Of a stretch of 64,000 nucleotides of DNA, positions 57,999-64,000 are shown in pieces; position 1 is the stretch's first letter, and each line of letters starts with the position of its first letter. This stretch comes from JBDTSW01 sp963758845 (GTDB taxonomy: Bacteria > Actinomycetota > Thermoleophilia > Solirubrobacterales > 70-9): contig CAVWWX010000002.1 in NCBI GenBank assembly GCA_963758845.1, positions 2,480,001 through 2,544,000 of the forward strand, given 5' to 3'. The notes beneath the pieces were generated by a model. It made no database searches. It saw only the letters and a program-made list of their open reading frames with translations, and was not told where the DNA came from. Position numbers and translations under genes: made by a program.

Positions 57999-59028
57999 TC
58001 ATTCGACGATCGTCTTCACCTTCTCGCAGTTGCCCGCGATCGAGTCGTCGTCGTCGCCTTCTCCGACCAGCACGCGGTCGCGCTCGCCCCCGCCGCAATT
58101 CACGCGGTCGGCGCCGCCGGCGAGGATCGAGATGCGGTCGTTGCCGCCGCGCGAGCCGGACGACGTCCCAGCCGCCGGTGGCGGCGAAAGTCGTCGTCCT
58201 TGTCGCGGCCGACGATCTGCCTGCCGTGCGGGTCATCGGAGGCGGGGCAGGCGTTGCGCATCGGAGCTGACGCACACGCTCGCCAGGTTCGAGTCCAGGT
58301 GGTCGTCAAGGGTGGCCTGGAGGGTGTACTTGCCCTCGCTTGCAAGCGGCACCTGGGCGACCCCGGACGAATTGGCCACGGCGTTCGCGTCGCCACCCGA
58401 GACCGTGGCGCCGGTCGCCGGCTCGGACGCGCAGACCGGGTCGGGGGGCGGGAAGTCGGTCGAGCAGATCCAGCGCTCGACGCTGACGTCCAGCGTCCCC
58501 GGCGTGGTGCCCGGCGCGGCGCTGAGCTGCAGCTCGGGATCCGGCGGGAACCCGGTCAGGCTCCACAGCACATCGTCGCCCTCGACTCGAGGGTCGATCT
58601 GGTCGCCGCCGACCTGCGACGCCTGGTGGTTCACGGTGATCGACCAGAAGCGATCGCTGTCGCCCTCGACTCCGCCGATGCCGCAGAGCCCCAGGCCGAA
58701 GCCGAACTCGTCGGTAACCGAGAGCGGGCTCAGGTCCGGATTGGCGTCGCCGGCGGTCTCCAGCATCCCCATCGCGGTCGGGCCGGCCAGGCGGACCCGG
58801 TCGCCGCTTCCGCCCTCGCCGCCGACGAAGCAGCGCGCGCGCGGGTCGGTCTTGATGCGCTCGGAGTTGGTCACGTAGCTCGTGCCCGACTCGAGCACGC
58901 CTTCCTGGCTCACCACTCGCAGCTCGGCGACGACATCGTCGGCCGCCTGTGCGGTGGGAGCGATCAGCGCCGCGGAGAACGCGGCAAGGGCTTGCTGCGC
59001 GGATCGCGCGGCGGGAACGGTTCGGCAT
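57999..59028 (-). pseudogene. Secreted DUF4430-like protein with C-terminal Gly/Asp repeats, four frameshifts
   Basis: First gene after the riboswitch. From ATG 59028 a basic start (MPNRSRRAIRAA) continues, after removal of one base at ~58992, into the signal ALAAFSAALIAPTAQA. The middle ~220 residues are intact and hold a DUF4430-like core: GFGLGLCGIGG, DRFWSITVNHQASQVGG and EGDDVLWSLTGFPP, followed by a strand-rich region with three Cys. Then come three more breaks (about 58256, 58188, 58152), each healed by removing one base: NACPASDDPHGRQIVGRDKD, AATGGWDVVRL and RGGNDRISILAGGADRVNC, ending NCEKVKTIVE. The tail resembles RTX-type calcium-binding ends of secreted proteins. The repaired protein has about 340 residues. 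Four equal one-base errors suggest a reading problem, so the gene is probably functional. Confidence 0.75.
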
Positions 59029-59061
59029 TTTCAGCCCACCCCTTTCCTCGAGGGATTCGTG

Positions 59062-59077
59062 CCCCGCTTGCGCGGGG
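59062..59077 (-). promoter_or_regulatory. Hairpin after the cobalamin riboswitch (probable expression platform)
   Basis: CCCCGC-TTGC-GCGGGG is a perfect 6-bp GC stem located 9 bases beyond the end of the riboswitch core and about 34 bases before the first ATG. No T-tract follows, which argues against a simple terminator. It could sequester or set free the purine-rich ribosome site GAAAGGGG next to the start codon, giving control of translation. Confidence 0.45.
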
Positions 59078-59086
59078 CGATTGGCT

Positions 59087-59238
59087 GGCCGGAGGCAGGT
59101 CTCCTGGCTTCCGGGCTCCCCGTCGCGCCTTCCCGAGCGGGCTCTGGGCCCTCTCAGTGGCTTTCGCGACGATTCATCGCCCGGTCACAGTGGCGGGACC
59201 GCGCCGGTTTCTCACCGGACTTCCCTTGACCACCGGCC
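59087..59238 (-). promoter_or_regulatory. Cobalamin (adenosylcobalamin) riboswitch
   Basis: On the minus strand the element carries the class's conserved core: AAGTCCGGTGAGAAACCGG, GCGGTCCCGCCACTGT, AGCCACTGA and, near the end, GAAGCCAGGAGACCTGCC. A closing stem pairs GGCCGG (59233-59238) with CCGGCC (59087-59092). Length about 150 nt is normal. Such RNAs bind adenosylcobalamin and switch off the downstream genes when B12 is plentiful. It controls the gene set from 59028 down to at least 52668. Confidence 0.95.
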
Positions 59239-59251
59239 TATGTCGCGGTGC

Positions 59252-59280
59252 AGTCTATCCCCGCGGAGCCCGCCGGGCAA
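59252..59280 (-). promoter_or_regulatory. Predicted promoter of the cobalamin operon
   Basis: Reading the minus strand, TTGCCC (59280-59275) and TAGACT (59257-59252) are separated by exactly 17 bases and look like -35 and -10 boxes of a housekeeping sigma-factor promoter. The start of transcription would be at about 59245, only a few bases before the closing stem of the riboswitch, as expected. It lies just after the stop of the cyclic-nucleotide-binding gene. Confidence 0.6.
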
Positions 59281-59288
59281 CCGGGCGG

Positions 59289-59672
59289 CTAGGAGCGCTC
59301 TTCGACCCGTTTCAGGAGCTGGTCAACGACCTCGGGCATGGACTTCTTCATCCGGCTGAGCTCCCAGTGCTCGATCTTGATGACCCTCAGCGTGTCCGTC
59401 GCCGTGACCGTCGCCGAGCGCTGCTGCTTCTCCAGCAGCCCCTGCTCGCCGAACACGTCGCCCGGGCCCAGGTCGGCGAGATGCTCGCCCTCGCGCTCGA
59501 CCTTGGCGGTCCCGTCCGTGATCACGAAGAAGTCGTTCGAGTACCCACCCTCGCGGATGACCTCCTTGCCGGAGGCGAACTCGTCGACCTTGGTGAACGG
59601 CGCGATCTTGGCCAGGCTCTCGTCCGGCACTTCGGCGAATAGAGGCACTGCTTTCAGCTGACTGACTTCCAC
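59289..59672 (-). CDS. Small cyclic-nucleotide-binding-domain protein
   Basis: The 127 residues are a single cNMP-binding (Crp N-terminal-like) domain: LKAVPLFAEVPDESLAKIAP, SGKEVIREGGYSNDFFVITD, GTAKVEREGEHLADLGPGDV, FGEQGLLEKQQRSATVTATD. The phosphate-binding cassette GEQGLLEKQQRSATV has Glu and Arg near the usual positions. There is no DNA-binding domain, so it acts on a partner protein, if at all. Start at GTG 59672 with GGAGG 5 bases before. The gene precedes the B12 operon on the same strand, but that operon has its own promoter. Confidence 0.85.
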   Translation of the reverse strand: MEVSQLKAVPLFAEVPDESLAKIAPFTKVDEFASGKEVIREGGYSNDFFVITDGTAKVEREGEHLADLGPGDVFGEQGLLEKQQRSATVTATDTLRVIKIEHWELSRMKKSMPEVVDQLLKRVEERS

Positions 59673-59750
59673 TTGATCCTCCGCATGTCCCGTGGGGTCG
59701 GGGGAACCTAACACGGAAGGCGTCCCCGGCCGTCCGTATCTTGGCCGCGA

Positions 59751-60686
59751 ATGGCGGAGACCCCCAAGCCGCCTCCTGAGGAGGGTCCTGGCCGTGAGCC
59801 CCTGATCGCGCGCCTGATGGGCGCCGGGGCACGCGGGTCGATTCGGGTCGCCGAGGCGACGGGCATCGACCGGGCGGTCGAGGAGGTCGCCGAGGAGGCC
59901 GTGAGCCGCGCGCTGGAGAGCCCGGCCGCCGAGCGGGCGATCGCGCGGGCGCTCGAGAGCGAAGCCGTCGAGCGCTCGATCAACCGGGCGATCGACAGCG
60001 AGATGATCGACCGCGTCTGGGAGCGCCTGCTGGCGAGCGACGAGGTACAGAAGCTGGTCGAGCGGATCGCGCAGGCTCCCGAGGTGCGCCAGGCGATCGC
60101 CTACCAGGGCGTGGGCCTGATCGACGACATCGGCGCCCAGGTCGGGAAACTGGCGCGCCATCTCGACGACGTCCTCGAGCGGGTCGCCCGGACCATCTTC
60201 CGCCGCCGCAAGCGCGAGGACGAGGCGACGAACGCCGGCCTCGTGAGCCGGGGGCTCGCCACGGCCATCGACCTGGGGATCCTCAACCTGATCTTCCTGG
60301 CGACCTCGGCGCTCCTCGGCGCCGCGGTCTCAGCGGTGTTCGGGGCGAGCGACGACGTCACGCTCGAGGAGTTCCTCGCGGCGAGCGCGGTCTGGATGCT
60401 AGGCGCAGGTACGTACCTGATGACCTTCTGGAGCCTCTCGGGCGAGACGCCCGGCATGCGCTTCCTCGACCTTCGCATCGAGGGTCCCGACGGACGCCGC
60501 CTCGGCTCCCGGCGCGCGTGGCGCCGCCTGGTGGGCGTGGTGCTCAGCGTCCTCACGCTGGGCATCGGCTTCCTGATCGCGCTGTTCGACGACCGCCGTC
60601 GAGCGCTGGCTGATCGCCTCTCTCATACGGAGGTCCGCTACCTGCCTCCGCGCCGCGAGGCCCCCTGGTCGAAAGACGCGCGCTAG
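59751..60686 (+). CDS. RDD-family membrane protein
   Basis: Of 311 residues the first ~150 are an amphipathic, mostly helical, charged cytoplasmic domain (AVEEVAEEAVSRALESPAAE, RAIARALESEAVERSINRAI), with a repeated pattern of 8-11 residues. The rest is an RDD domain: LVSRGLATAIDLGILNLIFL with the Arg-Asp pattern, TPGMRFLDLRIEGPDG, ALFDDRRRALADRLSHTEVR. RDD proteins are of largely unknown, probably transport-related, function. Divergent from the cyclic-nucleotide-binding gene across 78 bp. Confidence 0.85.
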   Translation: MAETPKPPPEEGPGREPLIARLMGAGARGSIRVAEATGIDRAVEEVAEEAVSRALESPAAERAIARALESEAVERSINRAIDSEMIDRVWERLLASDEVQKLVERIAQAPEVRQAIAYQGVGLIDDIGAQVGKLARHLDDVLERVARTIFRRRKREDEATNAGLVSRGLATAIDLGILNLIFLATSALLGAAVSAVFGASDDVTLEEFLAASAVWMLGAGTYLMTFWSLSGETPGMRFLDLRIEGPDGRRLGSRRAWRRLVGVVLSVLTLGIGFLIALFDDRRRALADRLSHTEVRYLPPRREAPWSKDAR

Positions 60687-60762
60687 GCACTGAACCGCAT
60701 CGGGTGTAGGGTCACCCCTCAGCGGCCGGGGAACGCCGCGCACACGACCTTGGAGGGTGACT

Positions 60763-62067
60763 ATGCGCAAGCGCGCGAAGTGGGTTTGTGGTCTGGCGAC
60801 GGCAGCCGTGATGCTGGCCGTCCCAACAGCGGCGCTGGGGGTATTCCCGGGTGAGAACGGCGAGATCATCTTCGTCAGCGGGATCGGCCAGGGAGCGAAC
60901 GACGACTCCGATGCCGACCTCTTCGTGAACGACATTGGCGACCTCACCTTCGCCGAGAACGAGGCCCTCGCCGACCTGTTGGTCGGGCAGCGCCGGCACC
61001 CGAACGTGTCTCCGGACGGCAACAAGATCGCCTTCGCATTGAAGAACCCCGCGGCCACCGGCGACGCGGATATCTGGATCCACGACCGCCGCGACGGCTC
61101 GAGCACCGTCATGTGGCTCTCGGACAACCTCAACGACGACCGGCCGTCCTGGTCGCCCGACGGCAAGCGTGTGGCCTTCGAGAGCGAGGCCTCGAACGGC
61201 CAGGAGCTCGATATCCGGATCTTCGACACCACCCTTCCCGCGAGCGGGACCAACCCGGTCAACGTGACCGTCAGCGACAACCTGCACGAGGGCAAGCCGG
61301 TCTGGTCACCCGACGGGACGCTCCTCTATTTCAGCCGCGGAATCGCGACCCCGTTTGAGGACATCGTGCGGCAGCCCTCGAACCAGATCGGGGGTGCTCC
61401 GACCGACATCGTCGTGAGCGCGGAGGCTGAGTACCAGCCCGCGCTCTCACCCGACGGCACCCAGCTCTGCTACACGCGCGGCGCGTTCGGGTCCGCGAAC
61501 GCTGACGTCTACGTGAGATCCTCCGCGCCCGGCTCGGCGACGACGGCCGGCACCGACCTCTCCGACTCAGCAGCCGGCGGCTACAACTGCGCGTGGTCGC
61601 CTGACGGCACCCGCGTTGCCTGGGTCGAGGGCACCTTCACCAACGGAGCGCTCGTCGATGAGCCCGCTAACGACAGCGTCACGAACACCGTCGGCAACCT
61701 GCCCCCGCTGTTGGTCAACAACACCGCCAGCCACTTCGACGGCAACCCGGACTACGCCCGGGTTAAGGAGAACTGCCAGCAGAAGTCGGCAGGGATCATC
61801 GGGACCGACGGCGACGACACGCTCGCCGGGTTCCAGTACGGGGACATCATGCAGGGCCTCGCCGGCGACGACACCATGAGCGGCAAGACCGGCAAGGACA
61901 CGATGTGCGGCAAGGGTGGCGGGGACGAGTTGAACGGCGGCGCCGACAACGACAAGCTCGAGGGCGGTGGCGGCGACGACACGCTCAACGGCAAGGGCGG
62001 CGAGGACAAGTGCTTCGGCGGCGGCGGCAAGGACAAGTTCAAGAACTGCGAGGACATCGAGAACTGA
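60763..62067 (+). CDS. Secreted TolB-like propeller protein with RTX-type C-terminal repeats
   Basis: A 434-residue exported protein. Signal peptide (KWVCGLATAAVMLAVPTAAL), then six WD40-like/PD40 units (HPNVSPDGNKIAFAL, DRPSWSPDGKRVAFESE, KPVWSPDGTLLYFSR, QPALSPDGTQLCYTR, NCAWSPDGTRVAWVE) as in TolB and dipeptidyl peptidase propellers, and a C-terminal ~100 residues of Gly/Asp repeats (GTDGDDTLAGFQYGDIM, GLAGDDTMSGKTGKDTMCGK, GGADNDKLEGGGGDDTL) that would bind Ca2+. Cys residues in the tail may link it. GGAGG sits 6 bases before the ATG. A surface or matrix protein of unknown ligand. Confidence 0.87.
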   Translation: MRKRAKWVCGLATAAVMLAVPTAALGVFPGENGEIIFVSGIGQGANDDSDADLFVNDIGDLTFAENEALADLLVGQRRHPNVSPDGNKIAFALKNPAATGDADIWIHDRRDGSSTVMWLSDNLNDDRPSWSPDGKRVAFESEASNGQELDIRIFDTTLPASGTNPVNVTVSDNLHEGKPVWSPDGTLLYFSRGIATPFEDIVRQPSNQIGGAPTDIVVSAEAEYQPALSPDGTQLCYTRGAFGSANADVYVRSSAPGSATTAGTDLSDSAAGGYNCAWSPDGTRVAWVEGTFTNGALVDEPANDSVTNTVGNLPPLLVNNTASHFDGNPDYARVKENCQQKSAGIIGTDGDDTLAGFQYGDIMQGLAGDDTMSGKTGKDTMCGKGGGDELNGGADNDKLEGGGGDDTLNGKGGEDKCFGGGGKDKFKNCEDIEN

Positions 62068-62075
62068 GGCGCGGC

Positions 62076-62103
62076 GGGCGACCGGCCCTCCGGCCGGTCG
62101 CCC
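62076..62103. terminator. Strong hairpin between convergent genes, probable bidirectional terminator
   Basis: A perfect 12-bp stem GGGCGACCGGCC / GGCCGGTCGCCC with a CTCC loop lies between the ends of the RTX-like gene (62067) and the lipoprotein gene (62127). No T-run follows on either strand. Its position and strength make termination in both directions the best explanation. Confidence 0.7.
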
Positions 62104-62126
62104 TCCTCGTCAGCGGACGCCCGGGC

Positions 62127-62984
62127 TCAGCTCCCGGGCTCGTAGCTGACCAGTACCTCACGGCCGCCGGCGCCGTCCAGGTGCACGGCCAGCAGCAGGC
62201 CGACGCCCGGCGCGTAGAACTTCAGCTCCTGGACCTTCGGCTCCAGCGGAACCAGGTCGCGGGTCATGAGGACGTCCTCGTCGTAGAAGCCGAACGGCAC
62301 GTCGACTTGCTCGTCGCCGACCGTGATCACGCCGCCGGTGTCCTCGGCCTCGCCCTTCAGGTACTCCTGGCGGTACTCCATCCCCGCCTGGGGGTTCGCG
62401 GGCATGATGATCCCCGGCTCGGCGCCGTCGACGCCGGCCTCGAACGAGCCCTCGCGGGTCGAGATCTTGCCGTTCTCGTACTCGGCGGTGTCCTCGCCCA
62501 TGTACCAGATGTTGCCCACGGAGTCCTGCGCGTACCAGTCGTCGGTGACCTCCAGCTTCTCGCCGGTCTTCGCGTCGGTGACGGTGTCGCGGACGACGAC
62601 CGCCTCGACCCCGTTGGCGATCTGCTTGGTCTCGTCGGTGACCTCGACGACCACGCGCTCGCTGCCGCCTTCGGTGTCGGTCTCGCTGTAGACCCAGCGG
62701 CTCCCAGGGCTCATCGGCCAGTAGGGGTTGTCGATCTCGGTCGTGAAGTCCGCCGGGTCGATCTCGACGTGCTCGGCGCCCTGCGGCAGGCCGGCGCTGG
62801 GGTCCGCGGAAGCGCTCGGCTCGGCGACGTCCACCTGAGTGGTGGTCTCGTCCCCGCCGCCGCACGCGGTGAACGCGACGCTCACGAGTCCGGCGGCCAG
62901 CAATGTGGCGCCGGCCCTCGCGCTCGTCCTGGCGTTGGCCCTTGGATGCGTCGTGGCGCTGGGGATGGGGGTGCTGGCTGGCAT
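62127..62984 (-). CDS. Lipoprotein of unknown function
   Basis: 285 residues with a basic start, hydrophobic segment and lipobox (SVAFTAC, Cys41), followed by an acidic linker (DETTTQVDVAEPSASADPSA). The mature domain of ~200 residues is beta-rich: NPYWPMSPGSRWVYSETDTE, VVEVTDETKQIANGVEAVVV, TDDWYAQDSVGNIWYMGEDT and VDVPFGFYDEDVLMTRDLVP. This pattern (a W-Y strand, then V-D-D-W-Y, then N-I-W-Y) recurs in actinobacterial lipoproteins without known function. The gene ends at the strong terminator. Confidence 0.78.
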   Translation of the reverse strand: MPASTPIPSATTHPRANARTSARAGATLLAAGLVSVAFTACGGGDETTTQVDVAEPSASADPSAGLPQGAEHVEIDPADFTTEIDNPYWPMSPGSRWVYSETDTEGGSERVVVEVTDETKQIANGVEAVVVRDTVTDAKTGEKLEVTDDWYAQDSVGNIWYMGEDTAEYENGKISTREGSFEAGVDGAEPGIIMPANPQAGMEYRQEYLKGEAEDTGGVITVGDEQVDVPFGFYDEDVLMTRDLVPLEPKVQELKFYAPGVGLLLAVHLDGAGGREVLVSYEPGS

Positions 62985-63081
62985 GGTGGCTCCCTTAATC
63001 GCTTGCGAGGGCCACCCTGCTCTCGCTCCGTGAAACGCGCGTGAAACCGCTCGGGCCCTTTCACGGTCCCTTCATCGCGGC

Positions 63082-63600
63082 TCAGGGAGCGGAGACCCAG
63101 TCGAGCGGGCCGACCTCGGTCTCGCATGCCGGGCCGATCGCGAGCTCGCCCTCCGGCTCGTCGGCACCGGCGCCCAGCCACGCCACGATCACGGCGGAGA
63201 CCGCATCGGGATCGAGGTCGGGGTGAACGCTGACCGAGATGAGGTGGTCGTTCGCCTCGGTGATCCGAAGCGCGTACGAGGGGAAGGTCCGGTCGAGCTC
63301 GGCGACCAGCTCGAACCCCTCGCCCGGCTCGGTCGCGGCGACCAGGTGGACGTGCCCGCTGGGCACCACGACCTCGAGGATCGGGCGGACGCCCACCTCG
63401 TCCTCGGCGCCGAGGCGAACGATGTCGCCGAAGTTCAGCTCGTCGACCAGGAACGGAACGCTGACGAGCACCGCCTGGTCGGGATGGGCGGGATCCGGGA
63501 GCGCGAACATCACCTCCTTGCACACGGGGATGTCGAGCTCGACTACAGGGGCGGCGACGCGAACGGGTTCCGCGTCGGTGGATGTGGTCTGTTCATTCAT
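63082..63600 (-). CDS. DUF4265-like protein under a LexA-type box
   Basis: The 172 residues are soluble. The segment VSVPFLVDELNFGDIVRLGA, then GVRPILEVVVPSGHVHLVAA, resembles DUF4265, a family of unknown function found in many bacteria. The rest is acidic. No Cys pair, no signal. The ATG at 63600 is directly preceded by a perfect CGAAC-N4-GTTCG site, so expression may be induced by DNA damage. A ribosome site is not seen, which fits a leaderless or near-leaderless message. Confidence 0.7.
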   Translation of the reverse strand: MNEQTTSTDAEPVRVAAPVVELDIPVCKEVMFALPDPAHPDQAVLVSVPFLVDELNFGDIVRLGAEDEVGVRPILEVVVPSGHVHLVAATEPGEGFELVAELDRTFPSYALRITEANDHLISVSVHPDLDPDAVSAVIVAWLGAGADEPEGELAIGPACETEVGPLDWVSAP

Positions 63601-63614
63601 CGAACAGATGTTCG
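63601..63614. promoter_or_regulatory. LexA (SOS) box candidate
   Basis: CGAACAGATGTTCG is an exact palindrome with arms CGAAC/GTTCG and a 4-base centre AGAT that also fits the R-N-R-Y rule of the Gram-positive/actinobacterial SOS box CGAACRNRYGTTCG. It touches the ATG of the DUF4265-like gene on the minus strand and is 90 bp before the NTF2-like gene on the plus strand. No lexA or recA gene is in the window. Confidence 0.65.
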
Positions 63615-63704
63615 TGAGGCGGTCGGACGGAACCGCGAGGCCGCAAGGGATCTTGCAAGGCGCCTTCTGCGGCCCCGTGAAGCTCCGCGATACTGCGGAC
63701 TTAG

Positions 63705-64000
63705 ATGGCAGACGACGACATCGTCGCGGCCGAACACGCCTACGCCGCCCTCAACGCGGGCGACCTCCAGGACTTCCTCGCCCGCATCGATCCGGACGTG
63801 GAGTTCCAGTCCCTGACCGCCGAGGCCGAGGGGCACACCTATCGCGGGCACGAGGGCGTTCGCGAGTGGTGGAGCCGGGTTCGCGACTCCATGGGAGGCC
63901 TGAGCTTCGACGTCGTGCAGATTCGCGACCTCGGTGACGGACTCTGCACGGAACTCGTGGTCACCGGCCACATGGAGGGTGTCGAGGTCCCCCAGCGGAT
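63705..64000 (+). CDS. NTF2-like (SnoaL-type) protein, 3' end outside window
   Basis: The first 98 residues are seen: IVAAEHAYAALNAGDLQDFL, IDPDVEFQSL, GHTYRGHEGVREWWSRVRDS and VQIRDLGDGLCTELVVTGH, the cone-shaped SnoaL/NTF2 fold that serves as polyketide cyclase, isomerase or ligand-binding protein. A -10-like GATACT at 63689-63694 stands close to the ATG at 63705, with no obvious ribosome site, so the message may be nearly leaderless. Faces the opposing gene with the LexA-like box between. Confidence 0.82.
   Translation, partial: MADDDIVAAEHAYAALNAGDLQDFLARIDPDVEFQSLTAEAEGHTYRGHEGVREWWSRVRDSMGGLSFDVVQIRDLGDGLCTELVVTGHMEGVEVPQR

Noticed and set aside
1..64000. CRISPR arrays, tRNA or rRNA genes, insertion sequences, prophage
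   Set aside because: No regularly spaced repeats, no cloverleaf-like or rRNA-like stretch, no transposase, integrase or phage structural genes, and no flanking direct repeats were found by eye.

Overview
The window is GC-rich (roughly 70%), densely packed bacterial DNA. Gene content points to an actinobacterium, most likely of the Thermoleophilia/Solirubrobacterales type: an F420-type luciferase-like oxidoreductase, a CtpE-like P-type ATPase, the split PntAa/PntAb/PntB transhydrogenase, MarR-MMPL and DUF2993-like genes, a Tad pilus cluster, and an actinobacterial-type LexA box. That placement is an inference from gene content. I see no rRNA, tRNA, CRISPR array, insertion sequence or phage gene, and no gene-free stretch reaches 300 bases. 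Neighbouring genes very often overlap by 4 bases (ATGA or GTGA), and several convergent pairs share a CTAG or TTAG as both stop codons.

Layout. 0-8 kb: end of a LuxR regulator, transhydrogenase operon, a receptor kinase with an external beta-propeller, an SDR and an LLM oxidoreductase. 8-17 kb: CtpE-like ATPase, pyruvate kinase and VanZ; then ATP-grasp, crotonase, a small secreted protein, an ATP-dependent DNA ligase and a CapA-like protein. 17-25 kb: acyl-CoA dehydrogenase, a subtilase followed directly by a small protein resembling its propeptide, DUF4126, thiolase, flavin monooxygenase and two tiny genes. 25-38 kb: an ABC-2 exporter, hydrolases, membrane proteins, a PI-PLC-like membrane enzyme, a 1170-residue aldehyde dehydrogenase-GMC oxidoreductase and a metallophosphoesterase. 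38-41 kb: MarR regulator and MMPL exporter. 41-48 kb: Tad pilus motor genes (TadA, TadB, TadC, CpaB-like) with a two-component system and a DUF192 gene, interrupted by an opposing macrodomain gene. 48-52 kb: a Rho homologue with altered motor motifs, a transaldolase-like protein, glycerol-3-phosphate dehydrogenase and a nitroreductase. 52-59 kb: a cobalamin-riboswitch operon. 59-64 kb: a cyclic-nucleotide-binding protein, RDD membrane protein, TolB/RTX-like secreted protein, a lipoprotein, a gene behind a LexA box, and the start of an NTF2-like gene.

The most interesting system is the B12 operon, read right to left from 59280 to 52668. A good promoter and a clear adenosylcobalamin riboswitch precede two exported DUF4430-like proteins, EcfT, a double-ATPase EcfA, and a protein that joins an ECF S-component to an external prenyltransferase-like alpha/alpha-barrel and a C-terminal anchor. 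Animal intrinsic factor and transcobalamin are made of exactly such a barrel plus a beta domain of the DUF4430 kind, so the operon looks like a transcobalamin in pieces delivering cobalamin to an ECF importer.

Caution on sequence quality: three genes (29233-30032, 50449-52147, 57999-59028) are broken by seven frameshifts, and every one is repaired by removing a single base. This suggests insertion errors in the assembly rather than seven mutations. The aldehyde dehydrogenase-GMC fusion may have the same cause.
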